Source: Oscillospiraceae bacterium (lineage in GTDB: Bacteria; Bacillota; Clostridia; Oscillospirales; Ruminococcaceae). Taken from it: a stretch of 64,000 nt of DNA. The stretch is from contig JAGHIE010000002.1 in assembly GCA_017887325.1 (NCBI GenBank), forward strand, positions 248,001 to 312,000, in the 5' to 3' direction. The position numbers were made by a program, and so were the translations under genes. Under the pieces are notes generated by a model. It was not told the DNA's origin. It ran no database searches and saw only the letters and a program-made list of their open reading frames with translations. Of this stretch, positions 1 through 7,932 are shown one piece after another. How positions within the stretch are numbered: the stretch's first letter is position 1; each line of letters begins with the position of its first letter.

Positions 1-6
1 CAAATA

Positions 7-942
7 ATGATATTAACAATTACATTAAACCCTTGTTTAGATACAACAATTATAACTAATGACTTTAAACTTAATTCTACAAATAAATACTACACAAAAG
101 TTGAAAATTTAGGTGGAAAGGGAATTAACGTTAGTTCTGCACTAAAAAATATTGGTATTGATTCTAAATGTATAACACTTAATTTTTCTGATGATGATTT
201 TATATCTAAAGAATTATATAATCGAGATTTAGAGTATAAATTAATTACTGTGGAAGGAACACTTAGAAATAATATTAAAATATTTGATAATAACACAAAA
301 CAAATGACAGAAATAAATCAATTAACTATTATAGACGACAAATCAATCATTGATGGTATTATAAGCAAAATACAAGAAGAAATAAAAAAATTATCCAAAG
401 ATGATATACTTGTATTAAGTGGTAGTGTTCCTAATGGTTTTACATCAGATATTTATGCCAAATTAATCAAGTATGCTAAGAAACAAAATGTTTTTGTTTG
501 TTTAGATACTTCAGGTAATTTACTTAAAGAGGGTATCAAAGAAAAACCAAATATGATAAAACCAAATAAAGATGAACTTCAACAAATATTAAATAAAGAC
601 TTAAATAGTATTGATGAAATTCTTTCCGAGTTAGAAAAATTAAATAATTTTGGAATTGATTATGTATGTTTATCAATGGGTGAAGACGGAGCAATTATGT
701 ACTCTAATAATGGTGTTTATATTGCTAATTCTTTAAATGTCGATGTTAAAGCATTGCAAGGAGCTGGAGATTCTTTTATAGCTGGTTTTTGCAAAGAATT
801 AAAAACTAATAATGACTATTTAATATTAAAAAGTGCAATTGCTTGCGCTACTGGAACAGTGGTTCAAGAGGGAACTATACTTTGCTCTAAAGAAGATTAC
901 TTAAAATATTTTGATAGAGTAGAAATTATAAATATAGGTTAA
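7..942 (+). CDS. PfkB-family sugar-phosphate kinase (1-phosphofructokinase / tagatose-6-phosphate kinase type)
   Basis: This is a ribokinase-fold kinase of 311 residues, the usual size for FruK or LacC. The first PfkB signature, GGKGINVS, lies at residues 36-43 and binds the sugar phosphate. The second, GAGDS at 252-256, forms the anion hole and carries the catalytic Asp. Family knowledge says such enzymes phosphorylate fructose 1-phosphate or tagatose 6-phosphate with ATP in the cytoplasm, feeding glycolysis. No PTS or DeoR-type regulator is visible beside it because the window begins only six bases upstream, so the exact substrate cannot be settled. It converges on sigG and shares a terminator hairpin with it. 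Confidence 0.85.
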   Translation: MILTITLNPCLDTTIITNDFKLNSTNKYYTKVENLGGKGINVSSALKNIGIDSKCITLNFSDDDFISKELYNRDLEYKLITVEGTLRNNIKIFDNNTKQMTEINQLTIIDDKSIIDGIISKIQEEIKKLSKDDILVLSGSVPNGFTSDIYAKLIKYAKKQNVFVCLDTSGNLLKEGIKEKPNMIKPNKDELQQILNKDLNSIDEILSELEKLNNFGIDYVCLSMGEDGAIMYSNNGVYIANSLNVDVKALQGAGDSFIAGFCKELKTNNDYLILKSAIACATGTVVQEGTILCSKEDYLKYFDRVEIINIG

Positions 943-948
943 ATTATT

Positions 949-981
949 AAAAAGTGTAATGATTAAATCATTACACTTTTT
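949..981. terminator. Bidirectional terminator between the pfkB-type gene and sigG
   Basis: A perfect 15-bp inverted repeat (949-963 with 967-981) has A-rich and T-rich outer ends, so it can end transcription from both convergent genes. Its right end touches the sigG stop codon. Confidence 0.85.
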
Positions 982-1745
982 TAAATGTTACTTTTTATCA
1001 TATTTAAAGCACTTTTTTCTAGCCTGCTAACTTGTGCCTGACTAATTCCAATTTCATCTGCTACCTCAACTTGAGTTTTCCCTCTAAAAAATCTCAACAT
1101 TAATATGGTTTTTTCTCTGTCATTTAATTTTTTAATTGCATCTTTAAACATTATTTCTTCTAACCAATCATTGTCATCTGCATTATCACCAACTTGATCT
1201 AATACATAAATAGTATCACCACCATCAGAATATATAGGTTCATATAGAGAAACTGGATCTACTATTGCTTCTAATGCTAAAACTACTGATGCTTTATCAA
1301 TATTCATTTTACCTGCTATTTCTTCCACCGTTGGTTCTCGATTATATTTTTTCACAAGTTCTTCTTTTATGGCCATTGCTTTGTAAGCAGTATCTTTTAA
1401 AGATCGACTAACTCTTACTGAGTTATAATCCCTTAAATATCTTCTTAACTCTCCAATTATCATAGGAACTGCATAGGTTGAAAATCTCACTCCTATATCA
1501 ACATTAAAATTATCTATAGCTTTCATTAACCCAATACAACCAACTTGAAATAAATCATCTAAATTTTCTCCTCGATTAGTAAATCTTTGAATAACACTCA
1601 AAACTAGCTTTAAATTTCCATTGATCAACTTTTCTCGTGCTGACAAATCTCCATTTTTCATATCTTTTAAATATTTTATTTTTTCCGATTCTTTTAAAAC
1701 TTTTAAATTTGTTGTATTTATTCCACATATCTCAACCTTATTCAT
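981..1745 (-). CDS. sigG: RNA polymerase sigma factor SigG (late forespore)
   Basis: This 254-residue sigma-70-family factor closely follows Bacillus SigG: an N-terminal VEICGINT segment, region 2 with DDLFQVGCIGLMKAIDNF and FSTYAVPMIIGELRRY, and region 4 ending in EIGISQAQVSRLEKSA. SigG directs late forespore genes (small acid-soluble proteins, germination proteins) after engulfment. The start is preceded by TAGGAG six bases away. In many spore formers sigG sits beside spoIIGA and sigE. Here its neighbours are a sugar kinase and a vanZ-like gene, so the sigE-sigG linkage is broken in this window. The leader can fold so that the ribosome binding site is hidden (see 1753-1784). Confidence 0.96.
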   Translation of the reverse strand: MNKVEICGINTTNLKVLKESEKIKYLKDMKNGDLSAREKLINGNLKLVLSVIQRFTNRGENLDDLFQVGCIGLMKAIDNFNVDIGVRFSTYAVPMIIGELRRYLRDYNSVRVSRSLKDTAYKAMAIKEELVKKYNREPTVEEIAGKMNIDKASVVLALEAIVDPVSLYEPIYSDGGDTIYVLDQVGDNADDNDWLEEIMFKDAIKKLNDREKTILMLRFFRGKTQVEVADEIGISQAQVSRLEKSALNMIKSNI

Positions 1746-1752
1746 TTTTACA

Positions 1753-1784
1753 CTCCTAATAACTTTTTTAATTTAATAGGAGTA
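1753..1784 (-). promoter_or_regulatory. sigG leader hairpin hiding the ribosome binding site
   Basis: On the reverse strand ACTCCTA and the Shine-Dalgarno-containing TAGGAGT form a 7-bp stem, extended by three more pairs beyond one mismatch. The second arm is the sigG ribosome binding site itself. I recall a leader hairpin that lowers sigG translation being described in Bacillus subtilis. Confidence 0.6.
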
Positions 1785-1814
1785 TTAACATCTTTTAAAG
1801 TACATAAACATGTA

Positions 1815-1823
1815 ATTTTATCC
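1815..1823 (-). promoter_or_regulatory. Possible sigma-F -10 element for sigG
   Basis: The reverse strand reads GGATAAAAT, which fits the sigma-F -10 pattern GGnnAnAnT. I could not find a convincing GYATA-type -35 at the right distance, so this is only half a promoter. Confidence 0.3.
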
Positions 1824-1834
1824 ATTTTAAAAGA

Positions 1835-1863
1835 TTGAATTTAAAAAAATACTGTGTTAAAAT
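1835..1863 (+). promoter_or_regulatory. Sigma-A promoter for the vanZ-like gene and MATE exporter
   Basis: TTGAAT, a 17-base spacer and TAAAAT lie about 20 bases upstream of the coding start. Confidence 0.7.
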
Positions 1864-1884
1864 ATTTTTTGGTAGAAAGAAGTG

Positions 1885-2427
1885 ATGATTATAAAAAAAT
1901 ACTTTTTAAATTTATCTAAACGACAACAAATTTTTATTGTTTTATCTTTATTTTTAATATTTTTTATATATTATAATTCTATACAAAATGGAATTTCATC
2001 TTCAAATACAAGTGAAAATTTTGTAAGTTTCTTTGATAAAATAAATTTATTCGAAAATAAAATATATTTATTTGTACAAGATATATTTATTAAACTATTG
2101 GATTTAAATAAAAGTGAAGCAAAAGAAGTGGTAATAAGAAAAATAGCACATATTACTGAATTTACTGTTCTTTCATTTTGTATATTAAATTCTTTTAGTC
2201 AGAATATATTAAAATTAAAGTTAAAACAAATATTATTATCTATAAATATAAGCTTTATTGTAGCTTTTATAGATGAAACAATTCAATTATTTTCTTATGG
2301 ACGATCTTCACAAATTCAAGATGTTTTAATCGATTTTATAGGAATAATATTTGGTTTTGTATTATTTATAATTCTATTCTTTGTTATAAAAATGACTTAT
2401 GGAGGTAAATATAATGGAAAAAGATAA
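1885..2427 (+). CDS. VanZ-like family membrane protein
   Basis: This is a small integral membrane protein with an N-terminal membrane helix and about three more hydrophobic segments. The VanZ signature is visible: RKIAHITEF in one helix, then DETIQLFSYGR and DVLIDFIG further on. VanZ itself gives low-level teicoplanin resistance by an unclear route. Most genomic VanZ-like proteins have no assigned function. Translation may begin at the GTG three bases earlier, but the ATG at 1885 is more likely. Its last 14 bases overlap the MATE gene, so the two are probably co-translated. Confidence 0.8.
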   Translation: MIIKKYFLNLSKRQQIFIVLSLFLIFFIYYNSIQNGISSSNTSENFVSFFDKINLFENKIYLFVQDIFIKLLDLNKSEAKEVVIRKIAHITEFTVLSFCILNSFSQNILKLKLKQILLSINISFIVAFIDETIQLFSYGRSSQIQDVLIDFIGIIFGFVLFIILFFVIKMTYGGKYNGKR

Positions 2428-3775
2428 ATCAAAATTAGGAACGGAACGTATTGGAAAGTTACTTTTTCAATTAGCTGTTCCTTCTATTTTAGCTCAATTA
2501 ATCAATGTTTTATATAATATGGTAGACCGAATGTATATAGGACACATAAAGGATATTGGTGCTACAGCTTTAACAGGTGTTGGTATAACATTTCCTATAA
2601 TTATGATAATAACAGCGTTTGCCTCTCTTGTTGGTATGGGTGGTGCTCCTAGAGCTTCTATAATGATGGGTAAAAAAAGATATGATAAAGCAGAAGAAAT
2701 ACTTGGCAACTCTTTTTCTACTCAAATAATTATATCAATTGTTTTAACTATTACTTATTTAATCTTTAGTGAACCATTACTATACTTATTTGGAGCTAGC
2801 TCTAATACAATTCAATATTCTAAGGATTATATGTTTATTTACTCAATAGGTACAATATTTGTTCAAATAGCTTTAGGATTAAACGCTTTTATAACAGCTC
2901 AAGGATTTACAAAAATTAGTATGCTTACAGTAATGATTGGAGCAATAATAAATATAATATTAGACCCTATTTTAATATTTGGATTTAACATGGGAGTTAA
3001 AGGTGCTGCTTTAGCTACAATTATTTCTCAAGCTGTTTCAGCTATTTGGGTACTAAAATTTTTAATTGGGAAAAAATCAACTATAAGAATAAAAAAACAA
3101 TATCTTAAAATAAATCCAAAAGTAATAGGACCTACATTATTGCTTGGATTATCTCCTTTTATAATGCAATCAACAGAAAGTGCTTTAATTCTTACTTTTA
3201 ACTCCTCATTATTAAAATACGGTGGAGATTTGGCTGTTGGAGCTATGACTATTTTATCTAGTGTAATGCAATTTGCAATGTTACCTCTACAAGGTTTAAC
3301 ACAAGGATGTCAGCCTATAGTTAGCTATAATTATGGTGCAAAACAACTTGATAGAGTAAAAAAAGCTTTTAAATTACTACTTATAAGTAGTGTTATATAC
3401 TCATCAATCTTATGGGCATTATCTATGTTTTTACCTAATATATTTGTAAGTATCTTTACAAGTGATGCACAACTAAAAGAAATATCCCAATGGGGATTAA
3501 GAATATATATGGCATCTTCTTGTGTATTTGGAGCACAAATTGCATGCCAACAAACATTTATTGCTCTAGGTAATGCTAAAACATCAGTATTTTTAGCTTT
3601 ACTAAGAAAAGTTATTTTATTAATTCCATTAATCCTAATATTACCTAATTTCTTTGAAGATAAAGTTTTTGCTGTATTTTTATCAGAACCTGTAGCTGAT
3701 TTAATAGCAGTTTCTGTAACATTAACAACTTTTATAATTTCATTTAAAAAATTACTTAACAAACATAATTTGTAA
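2414..3775 (+). CDS. MATE family efflux transporter
   Basis: This is a polytopic membrane protein of 453 residues with about twelve hydrophobic segments in two related halves, typical of the MATE family of cation-driven drug/metabolite exporters (MepA/NorM-like). Conserved pieces include the N-terminal LLFQLAVPSILAQL and GQ/GC-rich loop sequences such as LPLQGLTQGCQPIVSYNYGA in the second half. The start at 2414 is chosen because GGAGG lies ten bases upstream, inside the end of the vanZ-like gene. Substrate cannot be predicted from sequence. The pairing with a VanZ-like protein hints at a role in tolerance to envelope-active compounds, but this is inference. Confidence 0.9.
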   Translation: MEKDKSKLGTERIGKLLFQLAVPSILAQLINVLYNMVDRMYIGHIKDIGATALTGVGITFPIIMIITAFASLVGMGGAPRASIMMGKKRYDKAEEILGNSFSTQIIISIVLTITYLIFSEPLLYLFGASSNTIQYSKDYMFIYSIGTIFVQIALGLNAFITAQGFTKISMLTVMIGAIINIILDPILIFGFNMGVKGAALATIISQAVSAIWVLKFLIGKKSTIRIKKQYLKINPKVIGPTLLLGLSPFIMQSTESALILTFNSSLLKYGGDLAVGAMTILSSVMQFAMLPLQGLTQGCQPIVSYNYGAKQLDRVKKAFKLLLISSVIYSSILWALSMFLPNIFVSIFTSDAQLKEISQWGLRIYMASSCVFGAQIACQQTFIALGNAKTSVFLALLRKVILLIPLILILPNFFEDKVFAVFLSEPVADLIAVSVTLTTFIISFKKLLNKHNL

Positions 3776-3802
3776 ATATAAAATGAATTTAATAAATATC
3801 AA

Positions 3803-3831
3803 TTGAAAAAAAATATAAAATTATATATAAT
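3803..3831 (+). promoter_or_regulatory. Sigma-A promoter for yajC
   Basis: TTGAAA, 17 bases and a perfect TATAAT are followed by a leader of about 50 bases to the yajC start. Confidence 0.75.
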
Positions 3832-3886
3832 ATATATTGTCTGTATATATTTATACAATAATTTTTAAAATCGGAGGAATTGAAAT

Positions 3887-4189
3887 ATGTCTGAACAAGC
3901 AGCTGGTGGAGCAATGAGCTTATTTACATTATTACCATTAGTTTTAATATTTGTAATTATGTATTTTATGCTAATTAGACCACAAAAGAAAAAAGAAAAA
4001 GAAGCTCAAAAAATGAGAAACAACTTACAAATTGGTGATGAAGTAACAACAATTGGTGGAATTATTGGTATTGTTGTTAGTTTAAAAGAAGACACTGTTG
4101 TTATTGAAACAGCTGGTGAAAGAAATAAAATAAGAGTTAAAAGATGGGCTATTCAAAGCAATGATACAATGCATGACGATGTAGAATAA
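3887..4189 (+). CDS. yajC: Preprotein translocase subunit YajC
   Basis: The protein has 100 residues. One N-terminal membrane helix (about residues 10-30, ending YFMLIRPQKKKEKE) is followed by a small beta-rich cytoplasmic domain with the family sequence IGDEVTTIGGIIGIVV. YajC is an accessory subunit of the Sec translocon that associates with SecDF. The ribosome binding site CGGAGG is well placed. In Clostridia yajC commonly precedes the TIGR04086 and SCIFF genes, exactly as here, although the functional link between secretion and the peptide is unproven. A strong hairpin directly downstream probably ends most yajC transcripts. Confidence 0.95.
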   Translation: MSEQAAGGAMSLFTLLPLVLIFVIMYFMLIRPQKKKEKEAQKMRNNLQIGDEVTTIGGIIGIVVSLKEDTVVIETAGERNKIRVKRWAIQSNDTMHDDVE

Positions 4190-4198
4190 TTTTCATAG

Positions 4199-4249
4199 TT
4201 CCTCCTTTGGTTGCATATATATAAATATGTAACTAAAGGAGGAATTTTT
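4199..4249 (+). terminator. Terminator-like hairpin that also buries the next gene's ribosome binding site
   Basis: Positions 4199-4218 pair with 4225-4244 in a 20-bp stem with two G-T pairs and a six-base loop, followed by five T residues. The right arm contains AAAGGAGG, the ribosome binding site of the gene starting at 4250. The structure can therefore act as an intrinsic terminator for yajC and as a translational lid on the next gene. Confidence 0.8.
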
Positions 4250-4672
4250 ATGCCCAAAGAAAAAACAATAACAAACAATATGAGTTTATCTAAAATAATT
4301 CAAACAATAGTACCTATGTCATTTTGTTTATTGCTAGGATTTTTATCAACTTTTATAGTTATGTTATTAGAATCAATTATTCTTAGTAAAAACGAATGTA
4401 TTGATATTATTCCTATATTTTCTTATACAGCACTATTACTAGGTTGTTTTATATGTGGCTTTTTCAATACAAAGTTTTTCCCAAATCAAAAATTTATATT
4501 TTCTTTAATAACTGGCTTTTTACTAATATTAGTATTATTTATTTTAAATACAATTATTTTTAAAAATCACATAATACATATTAATTTTATAAAATATACA
4601 TTATGTATCTTTTTTTGTATTTTACCTAGCTTAATATTTAAAAAAGCAAAAAAAAGTAAAAGAAAACATTGA
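4250..4672 (+). CDS. TIGR04086-family membrane protein of the SCIFF neighbourhood
   Basis: This is a highly hydrophobic protein of 140 residues with four predicted membrane segments (roughly residues 20-45, 55-75, 82-105 and 115-132) and a lysine-rich C-terminus. Small proteins of this kind between yajC and the SCIFF peptide gene are the TIGR04086 family; their function is unknown. I identify it mainly by position and hydropathy, since the sequence is little conserved. Upstream in-frame codons exist, but the ATG at 4250 sits eight bases after AAAGGAGG. That ribosome binding site lies in a 20-bp hairpin, so translation should be low or conditional. Confidence 0.7.
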   Translation: MPKEKTITNNMSLSKIIQTIVPMSFCLLLGFLSTFIVMLLESIILSKNECIDIIPIFSYTALLLGCFICGFFNTKFFPNQKFIFSLITGFLLILVLFILNTIIFKNHIIHINFIKYTLCIFFCILPSLIFKKAKKSKRKH

Positions 4673-4697
4673 AAAAATAATTTTTATATGATATACT
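4669..4697 (+). promoter_or_regulatory. Sigma-A promoter for the SCIFF peptide gene
   Basis: TTGAAA overlaps the stop codon of the preceding gene, then come a 17-base spacer and TATACT. This gives the peptide gene its own promoter, independent of yajC. Confidence 0.65.
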
Positions 4698-4759
4698 TAT
4701 AATTACATTAGGATATTGTGTTTATATATCTTAAAAAACAATGGAAGGAGTTTATAAGT

Positions 4760-4897
4760 ATGAAACATATCAAAACTTTAAATAAAGCTAATTTAAAGAA
4801 AACAGCTACAACTGGCGGTTGTGGTGAATGTCAAGCTTCTTGCCAATCAGCTTGCAAAACTTCTTGCACAGTTGCAAACCAAAAATGCGAAAAATAA
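4760..4897 (+). CDS. scfA: SCIFF ranthipeptide precursor (six cysteines in forty-five residues)
   Basis: This is a 45-residue peptide that matches the SCIFF family in length and in Cys count and layout. Its leader, MKHIKTLNKANLKKTATTGG, is followed by a core with cysteines at 21, 24, 28, 32, 36 and 43. The family is near-universal in Clostridia. The neighbouring radical SAM enzyme installs thioether links from Cys sulfur to non-alpha carbons of acceptor residues, making a ranthipeptide. Proposed roles include quorum-type signalling and metabolic control, but the mature function is unsettled. GGAAGGAG lies nine bases upstream of the ATG. A terminator separates it from the maturase gene, which should give more peptide than enzyme. 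Confidence 0.96.
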   Translation: MKHIKTLNKANLKKTATTGGCGECQASCQSACKTSCTVANQKCEK

Positions 4898-4905
4898 TTG
4901 TAAAA

Positions 4906-4938
4906 TAAGGGACATTGTGATATGTCCCTTAATTTTTT
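4906..4938 (+). terminator. Terminator/attenuator between scfA and scfB
   Basis: A 10-bp stem (4906-4915 with 4922-4931) is followed by a run of six T. Read-through must supply scfB unless it has its own promoter, which I do not see. Confidence 0.8.
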
Positions 4939-4969
4939 GAAATAAAGTAAAGATATAAGGAGATATTTT

Positions 4970-6370
4970 ATGATACACAAATATAAATTAAATGGATATA
5001 ATATAGTTTTAGATGTTCATAGTGGTGCAATTCATATTGTTGATGACACTTTTTATGAAATCTTAGATGTTATTACTGATGAAAAAGGTAATTTAAAATA
5101 TACTGATTTAAATGAATGTGAAAATGAAGTATTAAAACACTTTGAAGGAAAAGTTTCTAAAGAAGATATTTTAGAAGTTTTTGGAGAAGTAAAAGAATTA
5201 ATAGAAAACGATGTTTTATATTCTAAAGATGATTATGAACAATATGCTAATATGATGGTAGCTTCACCAATAAAAGCAATGTGTCTACATGTTGCACATG
5301 ACTGTAACTTGCGTTGTAAATATTGTTTTGCTTCAACTGGTGACTTCGGTAAAGGCAGAAAATTATTAGATGCAGAAACAGGTAAGAAAGCTATAGACTT
5401 TTTATTAAAATATTCAAAAGGCAGAAGAAATTTAGAGTTGGATTTCTTTGGTGGAGAACCACTAATGAATTTTGATGTTGTTAAAGAAGTAGTAGAATAT
5501 GCTCGTAGTAAAGAAAAAGAATATAATAAAGTATTCAGATTTACTATGACAACAAATGGTGTTCTTTTAGATGATGAAAAAATAGAATATTTAAATAAAG
5601 AAATGTCAAACATTGTATTATCTTTAGATGGCAGAAAAGAAATAAACGACCAAATCAGACCAGCTGTTAATGGAAAAGGTAGCTATGATATTATAGTTCC
5701 AAAATATCAAAAATTGGTAAAACAACGTGGTGTAAATGAAGGCGATTATGACCAATATTATGTTAGAGGTACATTCACAAAACATAATCTTGATTTCTCT
5801 AAAGATGTTATGCATTTAAACGAATTAGGGTTTGACCAAATTTCTGTTGAACCTGTTGTTTCACCAGAATATGAAGATTATGCAATTACAGAAAAAGAGT
5901 TGCCTAGAATATTTGAAGAATATGAAAAACTTGCAGTAGATATGATAAATCTTAAAAAGCAAGGAAAAGGATTCAACTTCTTCCATTTCATGATTGACTT
6001 AGAACAAGGTCCTTGTGCTATTAAAAGATTAAGAGGTTGTGGTTGTGGCAATGAATATGTTGCTGTAACACCAGATGGTGATGTATATCCTTGTCATCAA
6101 TTCGTTGGAATGGAAGACTGGAAAATGGGTAGTGTTAACGATTTATCTGTTGATTTTGAGAAAAAAGATTATTTTGCAAAATCAAATGTTTATGGTAAAG
6201 AAGATTGTAAAAATTGTTGGGCAAAATTCTATTGTAGCGGTGGCTGTAATGCTAACAGTCTACAATATGCTGGTGACGTTTTAAAATCACACAAAATTTC
6301 TTGTGAATTAGAGAAAAAACGCCTAGAATGTGCAATAATGATAAAAGCTGCTATGGCTGAAGAAGAATAA
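4970..6370 (+). CDS. scfB: SCIFF peptide maturase (radical SAM, SPASM domain)
   Basis: This 466-residue enzyme builds thioether cross-links in the SCIFF peptide. An N-terminal region of about 90 residues probably holds the peptide-binding RRE-like fold. The radical SAM cluster motif CNLRCKYC has its cysteines at 112, 116 and 119. The C-terminal SPASM region is cysteine-rich, with GCGCGNEY, YPCHQF and CKNCWAKFYCSGGC, and should hold two auxiliary iron-sulfur clusters. GGXP-type FFGGEPL follows the SAM motif as expected. The gene follows scfA after an internal terminator, with AAGGAG before its ATG. No exporter or protease for the peptide is seen nearby. Confidence 0.96.
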   Translation: MIHKYKLNGYNIVLDVHSGAIHIVDDTFYEILDVITDEKGNLKYTDLNECENEVLKHFEGKVSKEDILEVFGEVKELIENDVLYSKDDYEQYANMMVASPIKAMCLHVAHDCNLRCKYCFASTGDFGKGRKLLDAETGKKAIDFLLKYSKGRRNLELDFFGGEPLMNFDVVKEVVEYARSKEKEYNKVFRFTMTTNGVLLDDEKIEYLNKEMSNIVLSLDGRKEINDQIRPAVNGKGSYDIIVPKYQKLVKQRGVNEGDYDQYYVRGTFTKHNLDFSKDVMHLNELGFDQISVEPVVSPEYEDYAITEKELPRIFEEYEKLAVDMINLKKQGKGFNFFHFMIDLEQGPCAIKRLRGCGCGNEYVAVTPDGDVYPCHQFVGMEDWKMGSVNDLSVDFEKKDYFAKSNVYGKEDCKNCWAKFYCSGGCNANSLQYAGDVLKSHKISCELEKKRLECAIMIKAAMAEEE

Positions 6371-6391
6371 TAGAAAGTTGGCTTAAATTTT

Positions 6392-7183
6392 ATGAATATA
6401 GGTTTTATTGGTGCAGGAAATATGGCAAATGCCATTATAAAAGGATATTTCCCAAATAAAAAATCTAATAATATTTGGGCTTATGATATTTTATCTGAAA
6501 AATTATCTGAACTAAAACAATCTGGCGTAATCGTAACAAACGATATTAATGAACTTGTAAGTAATAGCGATTATTTATTTTTATCCATAAAACCACAAAA
6601 TATATCTGATGTATTAAATGATATAAAAAACATTATAAATAAAGATACTGTCATAGTATCTATTGCTGCAGGTATAACAAGTGACTATATAAAAACATCT
6701 TTAGGCTATGATGCAAAAGTTGTTTTAGTTATGCCAAATACACCTCTTTTATTAGGAGAAGGGGCAACAGCTTTGGCACAGGTTTCTCCTACAAGTAAAG
6801 ATGAATTTGATTTTGTATGCGATATATTTAAATCTTCTGGAAAAATTGGAATTATTCCATTTGACAAAATGAATGAAATAATTCCAATTAACGGAAGCTC
6901 TCCCGCTTTTATTTATGAGTTTGCAAAATATTTTGTAGAATATGCTAAAGATTGTGAAATTAATGAAAATGTTGCTTTAAATTTATTTTCTCAAACACTT
7001 ATAGGTTCTGCAAAAATGTTAACTAATTCAGGATATAGCATAGATGAGTTAATAGATATGGTGTCATCAAAGGGTGGTACTACAATAGAAGGATTGAAAT
7101 CATTTAGACAAAATGATATTGAAAATACAATAAAGGAAGCTTGTAAAGTTACCACTAACAGAGCATATGAATTATCAAAATAA
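6392..7183 (+). CDS. proC: Pyrroline-5-carboxylate reductase
   Basis: This 263-residue cytoplasmic enzyme reduces pyrroline-5-carboxylate to proline with NAD(P)H, the last step of proline synthesis. The N-terminal Rossmann motif IGFIGAGNMANAII and the central KPQ and MPNTP segments are present. The C-terminal dimerisation helix carries the family signature SSKGGTTIEGLKSF. Length is normal. It lies 21 bases after scfB with only a weak GAAAG ribosome binding site. It may be expressed by read-through from the SCIFF operon; no terminator separates them. No proA or proB is nearby. Confidence 0.95.
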   Translation: MNIGFIGAGNMANAIIKGYFPNKKSNNIWAYDILSEKLSELKQSGVIVTNDINELVSNSDYLFLSIKPQNISDVLNDIKNIINKDTVIVSIAAGITSDYIKTSLGYDAKVVLVMPNTPLLLGEGATALAQVSPTSKDEFDFVCDIFKSSGKIGIIPFDKMNEIIPINGSSPAFIYEFAKYFVEYAKDCEINENVALNLFSQTLIGSAKMLTNSGYSIDELIDMVSSKGGTTIEGLKSFRQNDIENTIKEACKVTTNRAYELSK

Positions 7184-7199
7184 TTTAATTTTATTATAG

Positions 7200-7228
7200 T
7201 CATTATTTAAAACATATTAACATATAAT
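7200..7228 (+). promoter_or_regulatory. Sigma-E-like promoter for spoIIM
   Basis: TCATTAT, 14 bases and CATATAAT fit the mother-cell sigma-E pattern (KMATATT and CATACAHT) at five of seven and six of eight positions. The element lies just ahead of a sporulation gene. Confidence 0.45.
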
Positions 7229-7260
7229 TTTATAAAAATATTTTATAAAGGTGTGTTAAT

Positions 7261-7905
7261 ATGAGGACAAGTAAAATTGTTAGAAGTTTAAACTTTAATT
7301 TGGAGAATATTAATAAATCAAAAGAAATATTCACTAAAAAGAAAGTATTTTATCTGTTATTATTTATATTTACTATTGGTTTAATGTATGGTAGTATACT
7401 ATTACAAAACAAATCTGAAAACCTATTTTCCTTGTTGGATATTATTCAACAAACTTCAGCAAAAAATAAAATAGATGATTCTTTTATAAAAATAATGATA
7501 AGTTCTTTTAGTTCTTCTATAATTTTTTTATTTATCATTTTTTTATCAGGTTTTTCTTCAATAGGTCAACCATGTCCTTTTATTATATTATTTTTAAAAG
7601 GATTAAGTGTTGGCAGTTGTATTAGTTATTTTTATTTAACTTATAGTTTTAAGGGTTTGTTATATGTTTTAATAATTATAATTCCTTCAACTTTTATAGT
7701 TATATTTACATTAATTTTATCATCAAAAGAGTCTATAAAGTTGTCGAATTTATTATTTAATACTTTTTTAAGTAAAAATATTATTTCTATAAAAACTTTA
7801 AAGTTATACATAATAAAAAACATGATATTGGTTTGTTTTTTGCTTGTATCAGCATTTTTAGATGGATTATTAGCTGTTTTGTTTGCAGATATGTTTAAGT
7901 TTTAA
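7261..7905 (+). CDS. spoIIM: Stage II sporulation protein M
   Basis: This is a membrane protein of 214 residues with about five hydrophobic segments. The central segment FLSGFSSIGQPCPFIILFLKG resembles the conserved SpoIIM loop (ILGISVIG followed by FLKG). In Bacillus SpoIIM joins SpoIID and SpoIIP in the peptidoglycan-hydrolysing engulfment machine in the mother-cell membrane. The candidate sigma-E promoter upstream fits mother-cell expression. The rest of the sequence is divergent, so the call depends on that segment, size and topology. The other engulfment genes are not in this window. Confidence 0.8.
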   Translation: MRTSKIVRSLNFNLENINKSKEIFTKKKVFYLLLFIFTIGLMYGSILLQNKSENLFSLLDIIQQTSAKNKIDDSFIKIMISSFSSSIIFLFIIFLSGFSSIGQPCPFIILFLKGLSVGSCISYFYLTYSFKGLLYVLIIIIPSTFIVIFTLILSSKESIKLSNLLFNTFLSKNIISIKTLKLYIIKNMILVCFLLVSAFLDGLLAVLFADMFKF

Positions 7906-7932
7906 AATGTTAATAACAAAGGGAGATGTAAC

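Noticed and set aside
3331-3762. Open frame on the reverse strand inside the MATE gene
   Set aside because: It is wholly within a well-supported gene in another frame and lacks a ribosome binding site; the same applies to other long antisense frames, such as 29598-30245 inside spoIIIE, 21222-21767 inside mutS2 and 49564-49947 inside pgk.
3826-3866. ATATTGT/ACAAT repeat near the yajC promoter as a third copy of the shared motif
   Set aside because: The spacing is 14 rather than 7 and the arms are shorter, so I do not count it.
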